This document shows positions 53,427 to 60,250 of a stretch of DNA of 64,000 nucleotides, piece after piece; positions within the stretch are counted from its first letter, which is position 1, and each line of letters begins with the position of its first letter. Made by a program: the position numbers and the translations under genes. Origin of the DNA: an uncultured Collinsella sp. (GTDB lineage Bacteria; Actinomycetota; Coriobacteriia; Coriobacteriales; Coriobacteriaceae); NCBI GenBank assembly GCA_900540855.1, contig UQHK01000012.1, positions 1-64,000 of the forward strand. Reading direction: 5' to 3'. The notes beneath the pieces are model-generated. The model did not search any database. It saw only the letters and a program-made list of their open reading frames with translations, and was not told the DNA's origin.

Positions 53427-53852
53427 CTAGATAGTGAAACCAATCTGCGGCAGATAAAGCGGCCCCCACACTCCACCAGCTGATACATTTTCAATAATGC
53501 CCCTTGCGTAGGAATACAGATCCTGCATGCCGGTACTAAGCGCCTCTTTGTCAAAAGCGTCGTCATCTAAATCCGCAGGAGCGCGATATATGCCGGAAAC
53601 GGATATTTCGGAACGATAGTAATGACCCTCATTGCTAGGCAGAAGCTCTATAACTAAATTGAGCTGACGAAACCTGGTTCCGTTTTCGTCCGAAAATGCA
53701 CTGGTAATAGCATTTCGGACGTTGCATTCAACGTCAGACTTATTGACGCCCTCTTTCGGAATCATCCCGCCATCAAATGATAAACTGTCCACTTTTCTGG
53801 TCACGCATGTAATCAACGGAGATTCAATGCGTTGCTTCTGAAGCGATTCCAT
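53427..53852 (-). CDS. SecB-like chaperone of a toxin-antitoxin-chaperone system
   Basis: A 141-residue protein with beta-strand-rich, SecB-like pattern: RFRQLNLVIELLPSNEGHYY, SEISVSGIYRAPADLDDDA, and a C-terminal YARGIIENVSAGG and PLYLPQIGFTI. In toxin-antitoxin-chaperone (TAC) systems a SecB relative protects an unstable antitoxin, and phage infection can disturb that. It starts directly after the antitoxin stop (TAA then ATG). I am confident of the position, moderately of the fold. Confidence 0.72.
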   Translation of the reverse strand: MESLQKQRIESPLITCVTRKVDSLSFDGGMIPKEGVNKSDVECNVRNAITSAFSDENGTRFRQLNLVIELLPSNEGHYYRSEISVSGIYRAPADLDDDAFDKEALSTGMQDLYSYARGIIENVSAGGVWGPLYLPQIGFTI

Positions 53853-54365
53853 TTACATCTCCAATCGAAAGGCATTCTCATCTGCCAAAGGAGCCGAGTC
53901 CCTATAAGCCGGGGCTTCTCCTCCCAGTATCACCGAAAATCGTGATGCATTAAGTCTTGAGGACATCTCACCAGAAGAAAGTCCCAGATAAGTGCGCACC
54001 TCAGGAACATCTCGAATGAGCTTCATAAGGTTATTTGCGGTAATAGATTGCTGCGATGCCCCGTTCTCCCAACGAGACGCCGTGGGTTTTGAAACCCCTA
54101 ATAGCGACTCAAACTCATGCTGAGTCAAACCAAGATCGGAGCGCAAATCCTTTATATCCGAGGGAGATAAAAGTTCATGAGCCTTAGCATATTGGGAAGC
54201 CAGTGCATGGGCAAGCTTAGTCGCCTCTGTAGCAGTCATTTCATCGTTGCCGCACTCGCAAACATAATGCTCAATTCCTTTTACGGTAATTTTCTCGCCA
54301 CGGTAAATTTCAGTCATTGGCGCCGTGGTAAATTGCATTTCTTTGCCGCATTCCATGCAACGCAT
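53853..54365 (-). CDS. mqsA: MqsA-like antitoxin
   Basis: A 170-residue antitoxin. N-terminal zinc domain with MRCMECGKEM (CxxC) and YVCECGNDE (CxC), then a Cro/C1-type HTH with LGLTQHEFESLLGVSKPTAS (about 79-98), and a C-terminal extension (about 135-170) that is probably the chaperone-dependent part. I chose the ATG at 54363-54365 because AAAGGAGG lies just before it. It neutralises the MqsR-like toxin and represses the operon through the palindrome upstream. Confidence 0.82.
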   Translation of the reverse strand: MRCMECGKEMQFTTAPMTEIYRGEKITVKGIEHYVCECGNDEMTATEATKLAHALASQYAKAHELLSPSDIKDLRSDLGLTQHEFESLLGVSKPTASRWENGASQQSITANNLMKLIRDVPEVRTYLGLSSGEMSSRLNASRFSVILGGEAPAYRDSAPLADENAFRLEM

Positions 54366-54375
54366 GACTCCTCCT

Positions 54376-54723
54376 TTAATGAATGTATCCATCGATGTTC
54401 GCAGACAAAACGTTTAAATGCGCATTGCCTTCGGAATCAATTGAAAACTTAACGTACCAATCCTCGCATTCAAAACCTCGGCACACGTAGACATCTGCGT
54501 AAACATCATGCAGAGGTCCATCCATATCGAGCGCGATGGATTTTCTAAAATCATCAGGCTTCAGATAATCAAATAGGTCAGCAAGGAAATGATCAATGTC
54601 CAAATAACCAAACTGATTCATCAGGTGTCTGCGCACCCTACCATTTACAATCATCTTTCCCGAGCAAGCCAAAGACTTCGCTTCGTCAAGTGAATATGTC
54701 GGTCGGAGCTTGGTTCGATTCAT
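54376..54723 (-). CDS. mqsR: MqsR-like mRNA interferase toxin
   Basis: A 115-residue protein aligned by eye with MqsR: start RTKLRPTYSLDEAKSLACSG, then the core PDDFRKSIALDMDGPLHDVY and a beta-strand WYVKFSIDSEGNAHLN. MqsR cleaves mRNA at GCU. Family length is about 98. It precedes the antitoxin by ten bases, in the order toxin-antitoxin-chaperone. Start ATG at 54721-54723 after GGGG; a GTG two codons earlier is possible. Confidence 0.75.
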   Translation of the reverse strand: MNRTKLRPTYSLDEAKSLACSGKMIVNGRVRRHLMNQFGYLDIDHFLADLFDYLKPDDFRKSIALDMDGPLHDVYADVYVCRGFECEDWYVKFSIDSEGNAHLNVLSANIDGYIH

Positions 54724-54733
54724 AACCACCCCT

Positions 54734-54779
54734 TAGTTAGCATAATGCTAACTATATTCGACTTGTTGCCAATTGGCAA
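54734..54779 (-). promoter_or_regulatory. Promoter and palindromic operator of the mqsRA-chaperone operon
   Basis: A perfect 21-base palindrome (54734-54754) overlaps the -10 TATAGT (54751-54756). The -35 TTGCCA is at 54774-54779 with 17-base spacing. The palindrome ends about ten bases before the toxin start, a typical place for an MqsA-type repressor. Confidence 0.75.
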
Positions 54780-54835
54780 CTCAATATGTCATTCCAAGCC
54801 AGGCGCATTAACGCCTCCCCTTTACGTCCATCTAG

Positions 54836-54954
54836 AAGTATGCGGCAATTTCCCGGCATGCCGACCACACTGGCTAGTGGCAACACTTCTACCTGTGATT
54901 TCTTTTCATGAAAAGGGCGGTGCGCTCGAGGGTTCCGAAATTTGCCGCATACTT
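54836..54954. repeat. Element with 17-18 base inverted ends
   Basis: Left end 54836-54852 and right end 54937-54954 are inverted copies differing by one base in an A run. The middle contains TTTTCATGAAAA. About 119 bases in all, non-coding. It could be a miniature inverted-repeat element. Confidence 0.55.
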
Positions 54955-54977
54955 CCGTCGGGCGCTTCCGAAAGTGC

Positions 54978-55020
54978 GGGGTAAAACGGAGATCTGGGGG
55001 CCAGGCCCCGGTTTTACCCC
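54978..55020. repeat. GC-rich hairpin
   Basis: GGGGTAAAAC (54978-54987) pairs with GTTTTACCCC (55011-55020), with an inner GGGGGCC/GGCCCC stem. It directly follows the element at 54836-54954. Confidence 0.55.
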
Positions 55021-55404
55021 TTCCGCGACCTGCGGTTTTGTTGAGCACCCCCTGGCGCCGCGCGGGCTATCGAGTTCTGCGACGAGTTGGACGCGCAGAG
55101 TCTGAGTGGCATCCTGGCTCATATCCTTCTCGCTATGCTGCACCTCCTTTGTCTCGGCCGCATGGACAGCCGAAACGCACCAGCGGGCAGTGCCGATGGG
55201 AATATCGCGGTGCCGAACGGCAATATTCTAGACGCGAGCGGACGATGCTTAAGCGCAATATTGCCGGTGTCGAAGAGGGCGATTACTCACTTCTGACCCG
55301 CAAGCGCTCACCCACTCGTTTCTCAACGTGTTAATCATTGCCCATGAGAGGCCTATCGTTGTAAAGGACAGGTGTGAACACAAGCACACAAGCGAGAAAC
55401 ACCT

Positions 55405-55443
55405 AAGGGGTACCCGAGCTTGAAAGCAGCCCGAATACCCCTT
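55405..55443. repeat. Hairpin in the gene-free stretch
   Basis: AAGGGGTA (55405-55412) pairs with TACCCCTT (55436-55443); inner bases CCG-GC pair with GC-CCG in part. There is no U tract worth the name. Confidence 0.45.
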
Positions 55444-55476
55444 AAGATAAAAGCGACTGGTCGCAGTCACTTATTT

Positions 55477-55507
55477 GTCAGGCCTTAGTTAGCCTCTAGG
55501 GCCTGAC
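55477..55507 (-). terminator. Probable terminator after the small ORFs
   Basis: GTCAGGCC (55477-55484) pairs perfectly with GGCCTGAC (55500-55507), three bases past the stop of the second small ORF. Confidence 0.45.
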
Positions 55508-55509
55508 CA

Positions 55510-55611
55510 CTAACGGTTCTTCACGTGAACCTTTTTGGTAGTACTCCCCACCTTTACCAGACGTCCGGTCTTGGTAACGCGATATTTGGGGATAGTAATA
55601 GTCACGTACAT
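55510..55611 (-). CDS. Small basic protein, 33 residues
   Basis: Starts MYVTITIPKYRVTKTGRLVK and ends in a Lys-rich tail. It has nine or ten Lys/Arg and is beta-strand-like. A strong ribosome site (AAGGAGGTGA) precedes the ATG (55609-55611). It follows the 42-residue ORF by 33 bases, shares its promoter and ends in a hairpin. I do not recognise the family. Confidence 0.55.
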   Translation of the reverse strand: MYVTITIPKYRVTKTGRLVKVGSTTKKVHVKNR

Positions 55612-55644
55612 TCCTTCACCTCCTTCGAAGGGATGTCGCATTGC

Positions 55645-55773
55645 TTAGCGATGCTTCGCGATTTGGTGCTTGACCAAAGTCTTTGCTGCCAAAGACTTCT
55701 GCTTTGAACTAGAGCCGGAGCTTGCAAGCTTTTTGGCAGCCGCACCGACTTTACCGCCGTGATGGACAGGCAT
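55645..55773 (-). CDS. Small basic protein, 42 residues
   Basis: Starts MPVHHGGKVGAAAKKLASSG, then Ser/Lys/Ala-rich helices ending in AKHR. Eleven Lys/Arg and four His, no Asp or Glu. AAGGGGG precedes the ATG (55771-55773), and a promoter (55811-55839) lies upstream. Ala/Ser/Lys repeats suggest nucleic-acid binding or a membrane-active peptide; both are guesses. Confidence 0.5.
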   Translation of the reverse strand: MPVHHGGKVGAAAKKLASSGSSSKQKSLAAKTLVKHQIAKHR

Positions 55774-55810
55774 ACTTTCCCCCTTTCAACGAATCGTTAC
55801 GAACATCTGT

Positions 55811-55839
55811 ACCATAACGTATAAGGTTCTCAAAGTCAA
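55811..55839 (-). promoter_or_regulatory. Promoter of the small-ORF pair
   Basis: TTGACT (55834-55839), 17 bases, TATGGT (55811-55816) on the minus strand, about 38 bases before the 42-residue ORF. Confidence 0.6.
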
Positions 55840-55855
55840 TTTACTATTTTATATG

Positions 55856-55883
55856 TTTGTCTCATCCTGTCTCATGTTATAAT
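55856..55883 (+). promoter_or_regulatory. Promoter of ietA-ietS
   Basis: TATAAT (55878-55883) with TTTGTC/TTGTCT 15-16 bases upstream, then the ietA ribosome site. The spacer contains a direct repeat of GTCTCAT, which may bind a regulator such as the HTH at the end of IetA. Confidence 0.6.
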
Positions 55884-55903
55884 TCTCCTAGAAAGGAGAG
55901 GCC

Positions 55904-56932
55904 ATGAAACGTGCCGATGTAATTGATTTAATCCGCTTCCATTCAGAGGACAACGAAGTCGCTTTCAATGAAACCGCCTCGCGTATCGCCAAGGAATTCG
56001 AAGATACCGGCTATGGAGACCTCGCGGGCTACATAATGAGTCTTCTCGCTCGAACGAGGACATTTATACCTCAAACGCTTGAGCAGCCTTATGAGTACCT
56101 ACAGCAGGTCGTTATAAACAACGATCCCCTACCCCTTCCCGAATGCATCTCCCAAGAAATACATGGACTGATTAACGCCCTAAACAGAAACATGGGAATC
56201 AATACCGTCCTGTTCTACGGCGCCCCTGGAACCGGTAAAACCGAAACAGTCAAACAGATCGCAAGGATACTGGGAAAGAAGCTATTTTCTGTTGACTTCA
56301 ATCTCATTATCGATAGCAAATTGGGCGAAACGTCCAAGAACATCAACAGGGTCTTTAGCGAGATCAAAGACATCGGCTCGGAATCTCTGTTTCTATTTGA
56401 CGAAATCGATGCGCTCGCTCTCGATAGGATTGGGCAAAACGATGTTCGTGAAATGGGACGAGCGACCAGTTCTCTTCTTAAAGAGCTCGATGGACTTGAC
56501 GGTTGCGCAAGCATAATTGCAACGACGAATCTTCACGACAAGCTTGACAAGGCACTCTTGCGCCGATTTGACGCACAAATTAACTTTGACAAATACAGTC
56601 ATGAGGACTTGGCAGAAATAGCCCTGCTGATCATTAAGTCACAAAGCAAACGCTACGACTTCATAAAATATGATTCTCGGACTTTGAAAAAGATATTTGA
56701 TACCTGTATCTCGATTCCCAATCCCGGAGAATTGAAGAACATCATAAAAACCTCAATCGCCTTTTCCGATCCAACCGTCGAGACCGACTATCTAACCAGA
56801 CTGTATCTCCAACTAAACGACATGGATAAGGTCGACATTGAAGTTCTAAGAAAACAGGGGTTTACGCTTCGAGAAATTGAAGCATTAACAGGAATATCTA
56901 GGAGCACCATCGCTAGAAACCTGAAAGGGTAA
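55904..56932 (+). CDS. ietA: IetA-type AAA ATPase
   Basis: A 342-residue AAA+ ATPase. N-terminal helical region (1-100), Walker A GAPGTGKT (106-113), Walker B LFLFDEID (162-169), sensor 1 ATTN (206-209), arginine finger RRFD (220-223). The C-terminus (about 319-342) is a resolvase-type HTH (GFTLREIEALTGISRSTIAR), which may let it bind DNA. In ietAS defence and plasmid-stability systems the ATPase pairs with a subtilase. ATG 55904 follows AAAGGAG; two bases separate its stop from ietS. Confidence 0.85.
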   Translation: MKRADVIDLIRFHSEDNEVAFNETASRIAKEFEDTGYGDLAGYIMSLLARTRTFIPQTLEQPYEYLQQVVINNDPLPLPECISQEIHGLINALNRNMGINTVLFYGAPGTGKTETVKQIARILGKKLFSVDFNLIIDSKLGETSKNINRVFSEIKDIGSESLFLFDEIDALALDRIGQNDVREMGRATSSLLKELDGLDGCASIIATTNLHDKLDKALLRRFDAQINFDKYSHEDLAEIALLIIKSQSKRYDFIKYDSRTLKKIFDTCISIPNPGELKNIIKTSIAFSDPTVETDYLTRLYLQLNDMDKVDIEVLRKQGFTLREIEALTGISRSTIARNLKG

Positions 56933-56934
56933 CC

Positions 56935-59199
56935 ATGAATGATCTACTTCGCCTCTCAGGTGCCTTCGAAACAAAGGGCGCGTCTGGACTGGGAGCTCCG
57001 TCGCTTCCCGCAAAAGCTAAGGTCACTTCTACGAAAATCAAACGGCTAGGCACATCTCTAGAAGCGCTCCTTGAAGAATGGGGTGGCGAATCTTTAATTA
57101 AAAGCATACTTGTATCAATCGAATACAGGCAGATTGTCGCAAAGAGCAACAGAGTCCGACGTCTACTCAAGGGCGGGATAGGCCAAGAACCCGAGACAAC
57201 CATTCGAGGCGCTCGCTATCTGGACATCGATACCCCCCGTGCACGGCACGTAATGACTCATTACGTGCCTAAAGAAACTATTATTTCAACGATAAACGAG
57301 CTGAGAGAAGCTGCCCGCATTGTGGATATCCACTTCTCGGGATTCGTTGACAAGAAAAGATTGAGCAGCCTTTGGGATAAAAAGAATCCAGTTAAATCGA
57401 AAGAATGGAGACGAGACTACTCGACCATTATCAGTAAAAGCGCCTTTTCTCAGCTAATACGAGACTGTCACTATGTCGAGAAAATATATATTAGCGATGC
57501 ACCCACCGTTCAAACCAAGACAACGTCGACGGCTCCAACGAACTCGTTAGTAACTCTTTACCGAACAGAAGTTGATGTCAAAACACTGCTGCAAAAACTC
57601 GATCTCAACGTTGCCGCAGCTGATATCCTCGATAACACCGTACAACTTTCAGAAGAGCAATACTACGAGCTAACAAGCAAGGCTCCATACCTTGTAGCAA
57701 TGAGCATAAACGATTTATCCTCTTATACCCCAATACGGGCCAGCTCTGAAACGGTGATGCGGGAAAGCAATCTACCGCTATTTCCTTCAACCGAGCCCGT
57801 AATAGGTGTTATCGATACCGCTTACGAACAAAAAAGTTTGCCTTATTTCCACAATTGGGTTGAATATAAGTCGATGCTCCCGGAGGATGTTGAAATAAGA
57901 CCTTCCGACACCTCTCATGGGACATCTGTCGATTCACTAATTATCGATGGACCGAGATGCAACCCATGGCTGGAAGACGGGTGCGGCAATTTTAGGGTCA
58001 AGCATTTTGGAGTAGCAACTGGCGGAAACTACAGCTCATTCACCATTATGACGATGCTGCGTAAAATTTTGAGTGAAAACCCGGGCATCAAGGTTTGGAA
58101 TCTGTCTCTTGGATCTGATGAATCCATCGACCACAATTCAATATCACCCGAAGCCGCCCTACTAGATAAATTGCAGGCAGAATATGATGTTCTGTTTGTC
58201 GTTGCCGGCACAAACAATCACGATGGCTCAACAGACCGAATAGGGTCTCCAGCGGACTCCGTCAACGCTCTCGTAGTCAACTCGGTAAGGCGTGATAAAA
58301 CTCCCGCTTCATATACTCGGAGAGGTCCTGTGCTCCATTTTCAGCATAAGCCCGATGTTTCATACTATGGTGGAGACATAGACGAACCGCTCAACTGCTA
58401 TGGAAGCGACAGACCAAAAACGGATATGGGCACATCCCTCGCAGCGCCCCTTATCGCAAGAAAAGCAGCTTATCTCATCTACAAAATGCACCTTAGCTGC
58501 GAGTCAGCGAAGGCGCTCTTGATCGATTCATCAAAATCATGGAATCAGCCTTCGGATATGAACTCTCTTGGCTATGGTGTAGTGCCGATTCATATTAACG
58601 ATGTAATTAAAAGCAGAAACGATGAAATTAAGTTCCTCATTACGGGGACCGTCACCGATTACGAAACATACAACTACAAGATACCGATTCCAGCCGTCAG
58701 AAACACTCATCCTTCTGTCGCACGGGCAACCCTTTGCTACTTTCCAACATGCAATCGCGATCAAGGGGTTGACTATACCTGCACGGAGCTTGATTTACAT
58801 TTCGGAAGGTTGAACAAAGGCAAGCTCAGTTCCCTCAAAGCAAACACACAGGGAGAGAAAGAAGACTATACTGACGAAGAAACTGCCAGAAAGAGCCTTC
58901 AAAAGTGGGACAATACGAAGTCAATATCTGACTCCCTAACCAATCGAAGCAGGCCAAAAAAGGCATATGAAAACCCTCTCTGGGGTTTGAAGATACGCAA
59001 GACCTCACGATATCAAGATGGGTCCCATGAACCGCAAAAGTTTGCCGTCGTAATCACCGTTCGCGAACTCGACGGAGTCAATCGCATCGACTCTTTCATT
59101 CAGCAGTGCAACGCACTAGGCTGGCAGGTCAACCGCATTAGAGTCGAAAACGAGCTTAATATTTATGAGGAGAGCCAGGTTGAAGTTGATTTTGAATAA
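56935..59199 (+). CDS. ietS: IetS-type subtilase (S8 family)
   Basis: A 754-residue subtilisin-like protease. Catalytic residues by position: Asp294 in VIGVIDTAYEQ, His328 in DTSHGTSVDSL, Asn427 (oxyanion) in VVAGTNNHDG, Ser501 in DMGTSLAAPLIA. All are present, so it should be active. The first 280 residues are a helical N-terminal domain that probably binds IetA; the last 250 are a separate beta-rich region. There is no signal peptide, so the enzyme is cytoplasmic, as expected for a conflict system. It is coupled to ietA. Confidence 0.88.
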   Translation: MNDLLRLSGAFETKGASGLGAPSLPAKAKVTSTKIKRLGTSLEALLEEWGGESLIKSILVSIEYRQIVAKSNRVRRLLKGGIGQEPETTIRGARYLDIDTPRARHVMTHYVPKETIISTINELREAARIVDIHFSGFVDKKRLSSLWDKKNPVKSKEWRRDYSTIISKSAFSQLIRDCHYVEKIYISDAPTVQTKTTSTAPTNSLVTLYRTEVDVKTLLQKLDLNVAAADILDNTVQLSEEQYYELTSKAPYLVAMSINDLSSYTPIRASSETVMRESNLPLFPSTEPVIGVIDTAYEQKSLPYFHNWVEYKSMLPEDVEIRPSDTSHGTSVDSLIIDGPRCNPWLEDGCGNFRVKHFGVATGGNYSSFTIMTMLRKILSENPGIKVWNLSLGSDESIDHNSISPEAALLDKLQAEYDVLFVVAGTNNHDGSTDRIGSPADSVNALVVNSVRRDKTPASYTRRGPVLHFQHKPDVSYYGGDIDEPLNCYGSDRPKTDMGTSLAAPLIARKAAYLIYKMHLSCESAKALLIDSSKSWNQPSDMNSLGYGVVPIHINDVIKSRNDEIKFLITGTVTDYETYNYKIPIPAVRNTHPSVARATLCYFPTCNRDQGVDYTCTELDLHFGRLNKGKLSSLKANTQGEKEDYTDEETARKSLQKWDNTKSISDSLTNRSRPKKAYENPLWGLKIRKTSRYQDGSHEPQKFAVVITVRELDGVNRIDSFIQQCNALGWQVNRIRVENELNIYEESQVEVDFE

Positions 59200-59231
59200 A
59201 CTCCTTACGTAAATTAGTCAACTAGCTTTGT

Positions 59232-59267
59232 GGCCAACCGAGGTTGATTGCCGTATCTCGGTTGGCC
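59232..59267. terminator. Hairpin between ietS and the PP2C gene
   Basis: GGCCAACCGAG (59232-59242) pairs perfectly with CTCGGTTGGCC (59257-59267). It lies 33 bases past ietS and 89 before the convergent PP2C stop. No U tract, but it is the only terminator-like structure here. Confidence 0.5.
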
Positions 59268-59355
59268 AGCTCTAGCCATTTCGTTGCTAATTTGTACGTA
59301 TGCACGAGAAGTAATTACTTTTAGATCGCCGGTCAAATGAGGCCAGCCTTATCCC

Positions 59356-60195
59356 CTACAGCCGCAACATAAAACACGATGCGTCATCGTGCAGCTTAAG
59401 CCGCGGATAACGATCGAAGTCAGGGTCCAGATTTTCCTCGACGCGTAGACGGACAAGGAGCTCATCAAACGACTCGCGAGTCGCCGTAGCGAGAAACGCC
59501 GCAGGATCGGCCAACCCAAACAGATCAAATGCGCGCTCCAGCCCGTCGGACATAGCGCAAACATAATCAACATCCTCGACAGGATACTGCATCACATTGA
59601 GATGCTCCAAGGCAACCCCAGACGGATCAAGAATCCAATAGCCATCGGGCTTATTCTTGAGCTGACGGTTCGCAAGCAATATATCGTTGACGGCAGCACG
59701 CTTCTGCACCCCGGTCATTGCTCTGCCACGCGAGCGATCGACCATCACGTCCACTGCTGTTTGGTCGAGCTCCGCAATCCGCTCATCAGACATAGTCACG
59801 AGCGAGCCGTCTTTAAAACCGATGAACGCTGGAGAGTCACCTAGGGAGACAATATCGACCAAATCGCCTGAAACAGAGACCACCACCAACGTGGAGGAGG
59901 GAAACAGTTCCTCGTTGTCCGTCACACCGTGTTTGCCGATAAAATCGCGCGAATCGTACACCGCGAGACGAATAGAATCTATAACCCCACGGGACGCGTC
60001 CAAATATTTGCAAATGCGGCCGCCAACAAAATGACTGAACCACTGAGCGTCCGAACCAGAATGATGCGGCAGCACACGCGTGCCGGTGATGCCAGAGGCT
60101 CCATCGAGTAGCACAGCATATGTCGACCCAACTGCAACGTAATCTTCATTAACCTGATTACCTATAGCAGAGCAGGAAAACTTTGCCTTGAACAT
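59356..60195 (-). CDS. PP2C-type Ser/Thr phosphatase
   Basis: A 279-residue PP2C. Metal and catalytic motifs: NEDYVAV, YAVLLDGASG (DG metal pair), SLGDSPAF, YVCAMSDGLE, LHDDASCFML. It lacks membrane and sensor domains. Its base composition is closer to the core genome than its neighbours. It follows the STAND gene by 55 bases in the same direction, so it may belong to that operon; it is convergent with ietS. Confidence 0.87.
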   Translation of the reverse strand: MFKAKFSCSAIGNQVNEDYVAVGSTYAVLLDGASGITGTRVLPHHSGSDAQWFSHFVGGRICKYLDASRGVIDSIRLAVYDSRDFIGKHGVTDNEELFPSSTLVVVSVSGDLVDIVSLGDSPAFIGFKDGSLVTMSDERIAELDQTAVDVMVDRSRGRAMTGVQKRAAVNDILLANRQLKNKPDGYWILDPSGVALEHLNVMQYPVEDVDYVCAMSDGLERAFDLFGLADPAAFLATATRESFDELLVRLRVEENLDPDFDRYPRLKLHDDASCFMLRL

Positions 60196-60250
60196 GGAAT
60201 CACCGCTTTCGGTAAACTGGCAAGCAAACGCAAAGCCATATCATCACTAC

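Larger units (their letters stand above)
54780..55509. other. Gene-free stretch with repeats
   Basis: No convincing gene lies between the mqsR promoter and the two small ORFs. The stretch holds the inverted-repeat element at 54836-54954, the hairpin at 54978-55020 and the hairpins at 55405-55443 and 55477-55507. Short open frames here have no ribosome site or are interrupted by these repeats. Confidence 0.6.

Noticed and set aside
54889..55143. Minus-strand ORF of 84 codons with GTG start
   Set aside because: The ribosome site touches the start codon and the frame runs through the hairpin at 54978-55020, so it is unlikely to be a gene.
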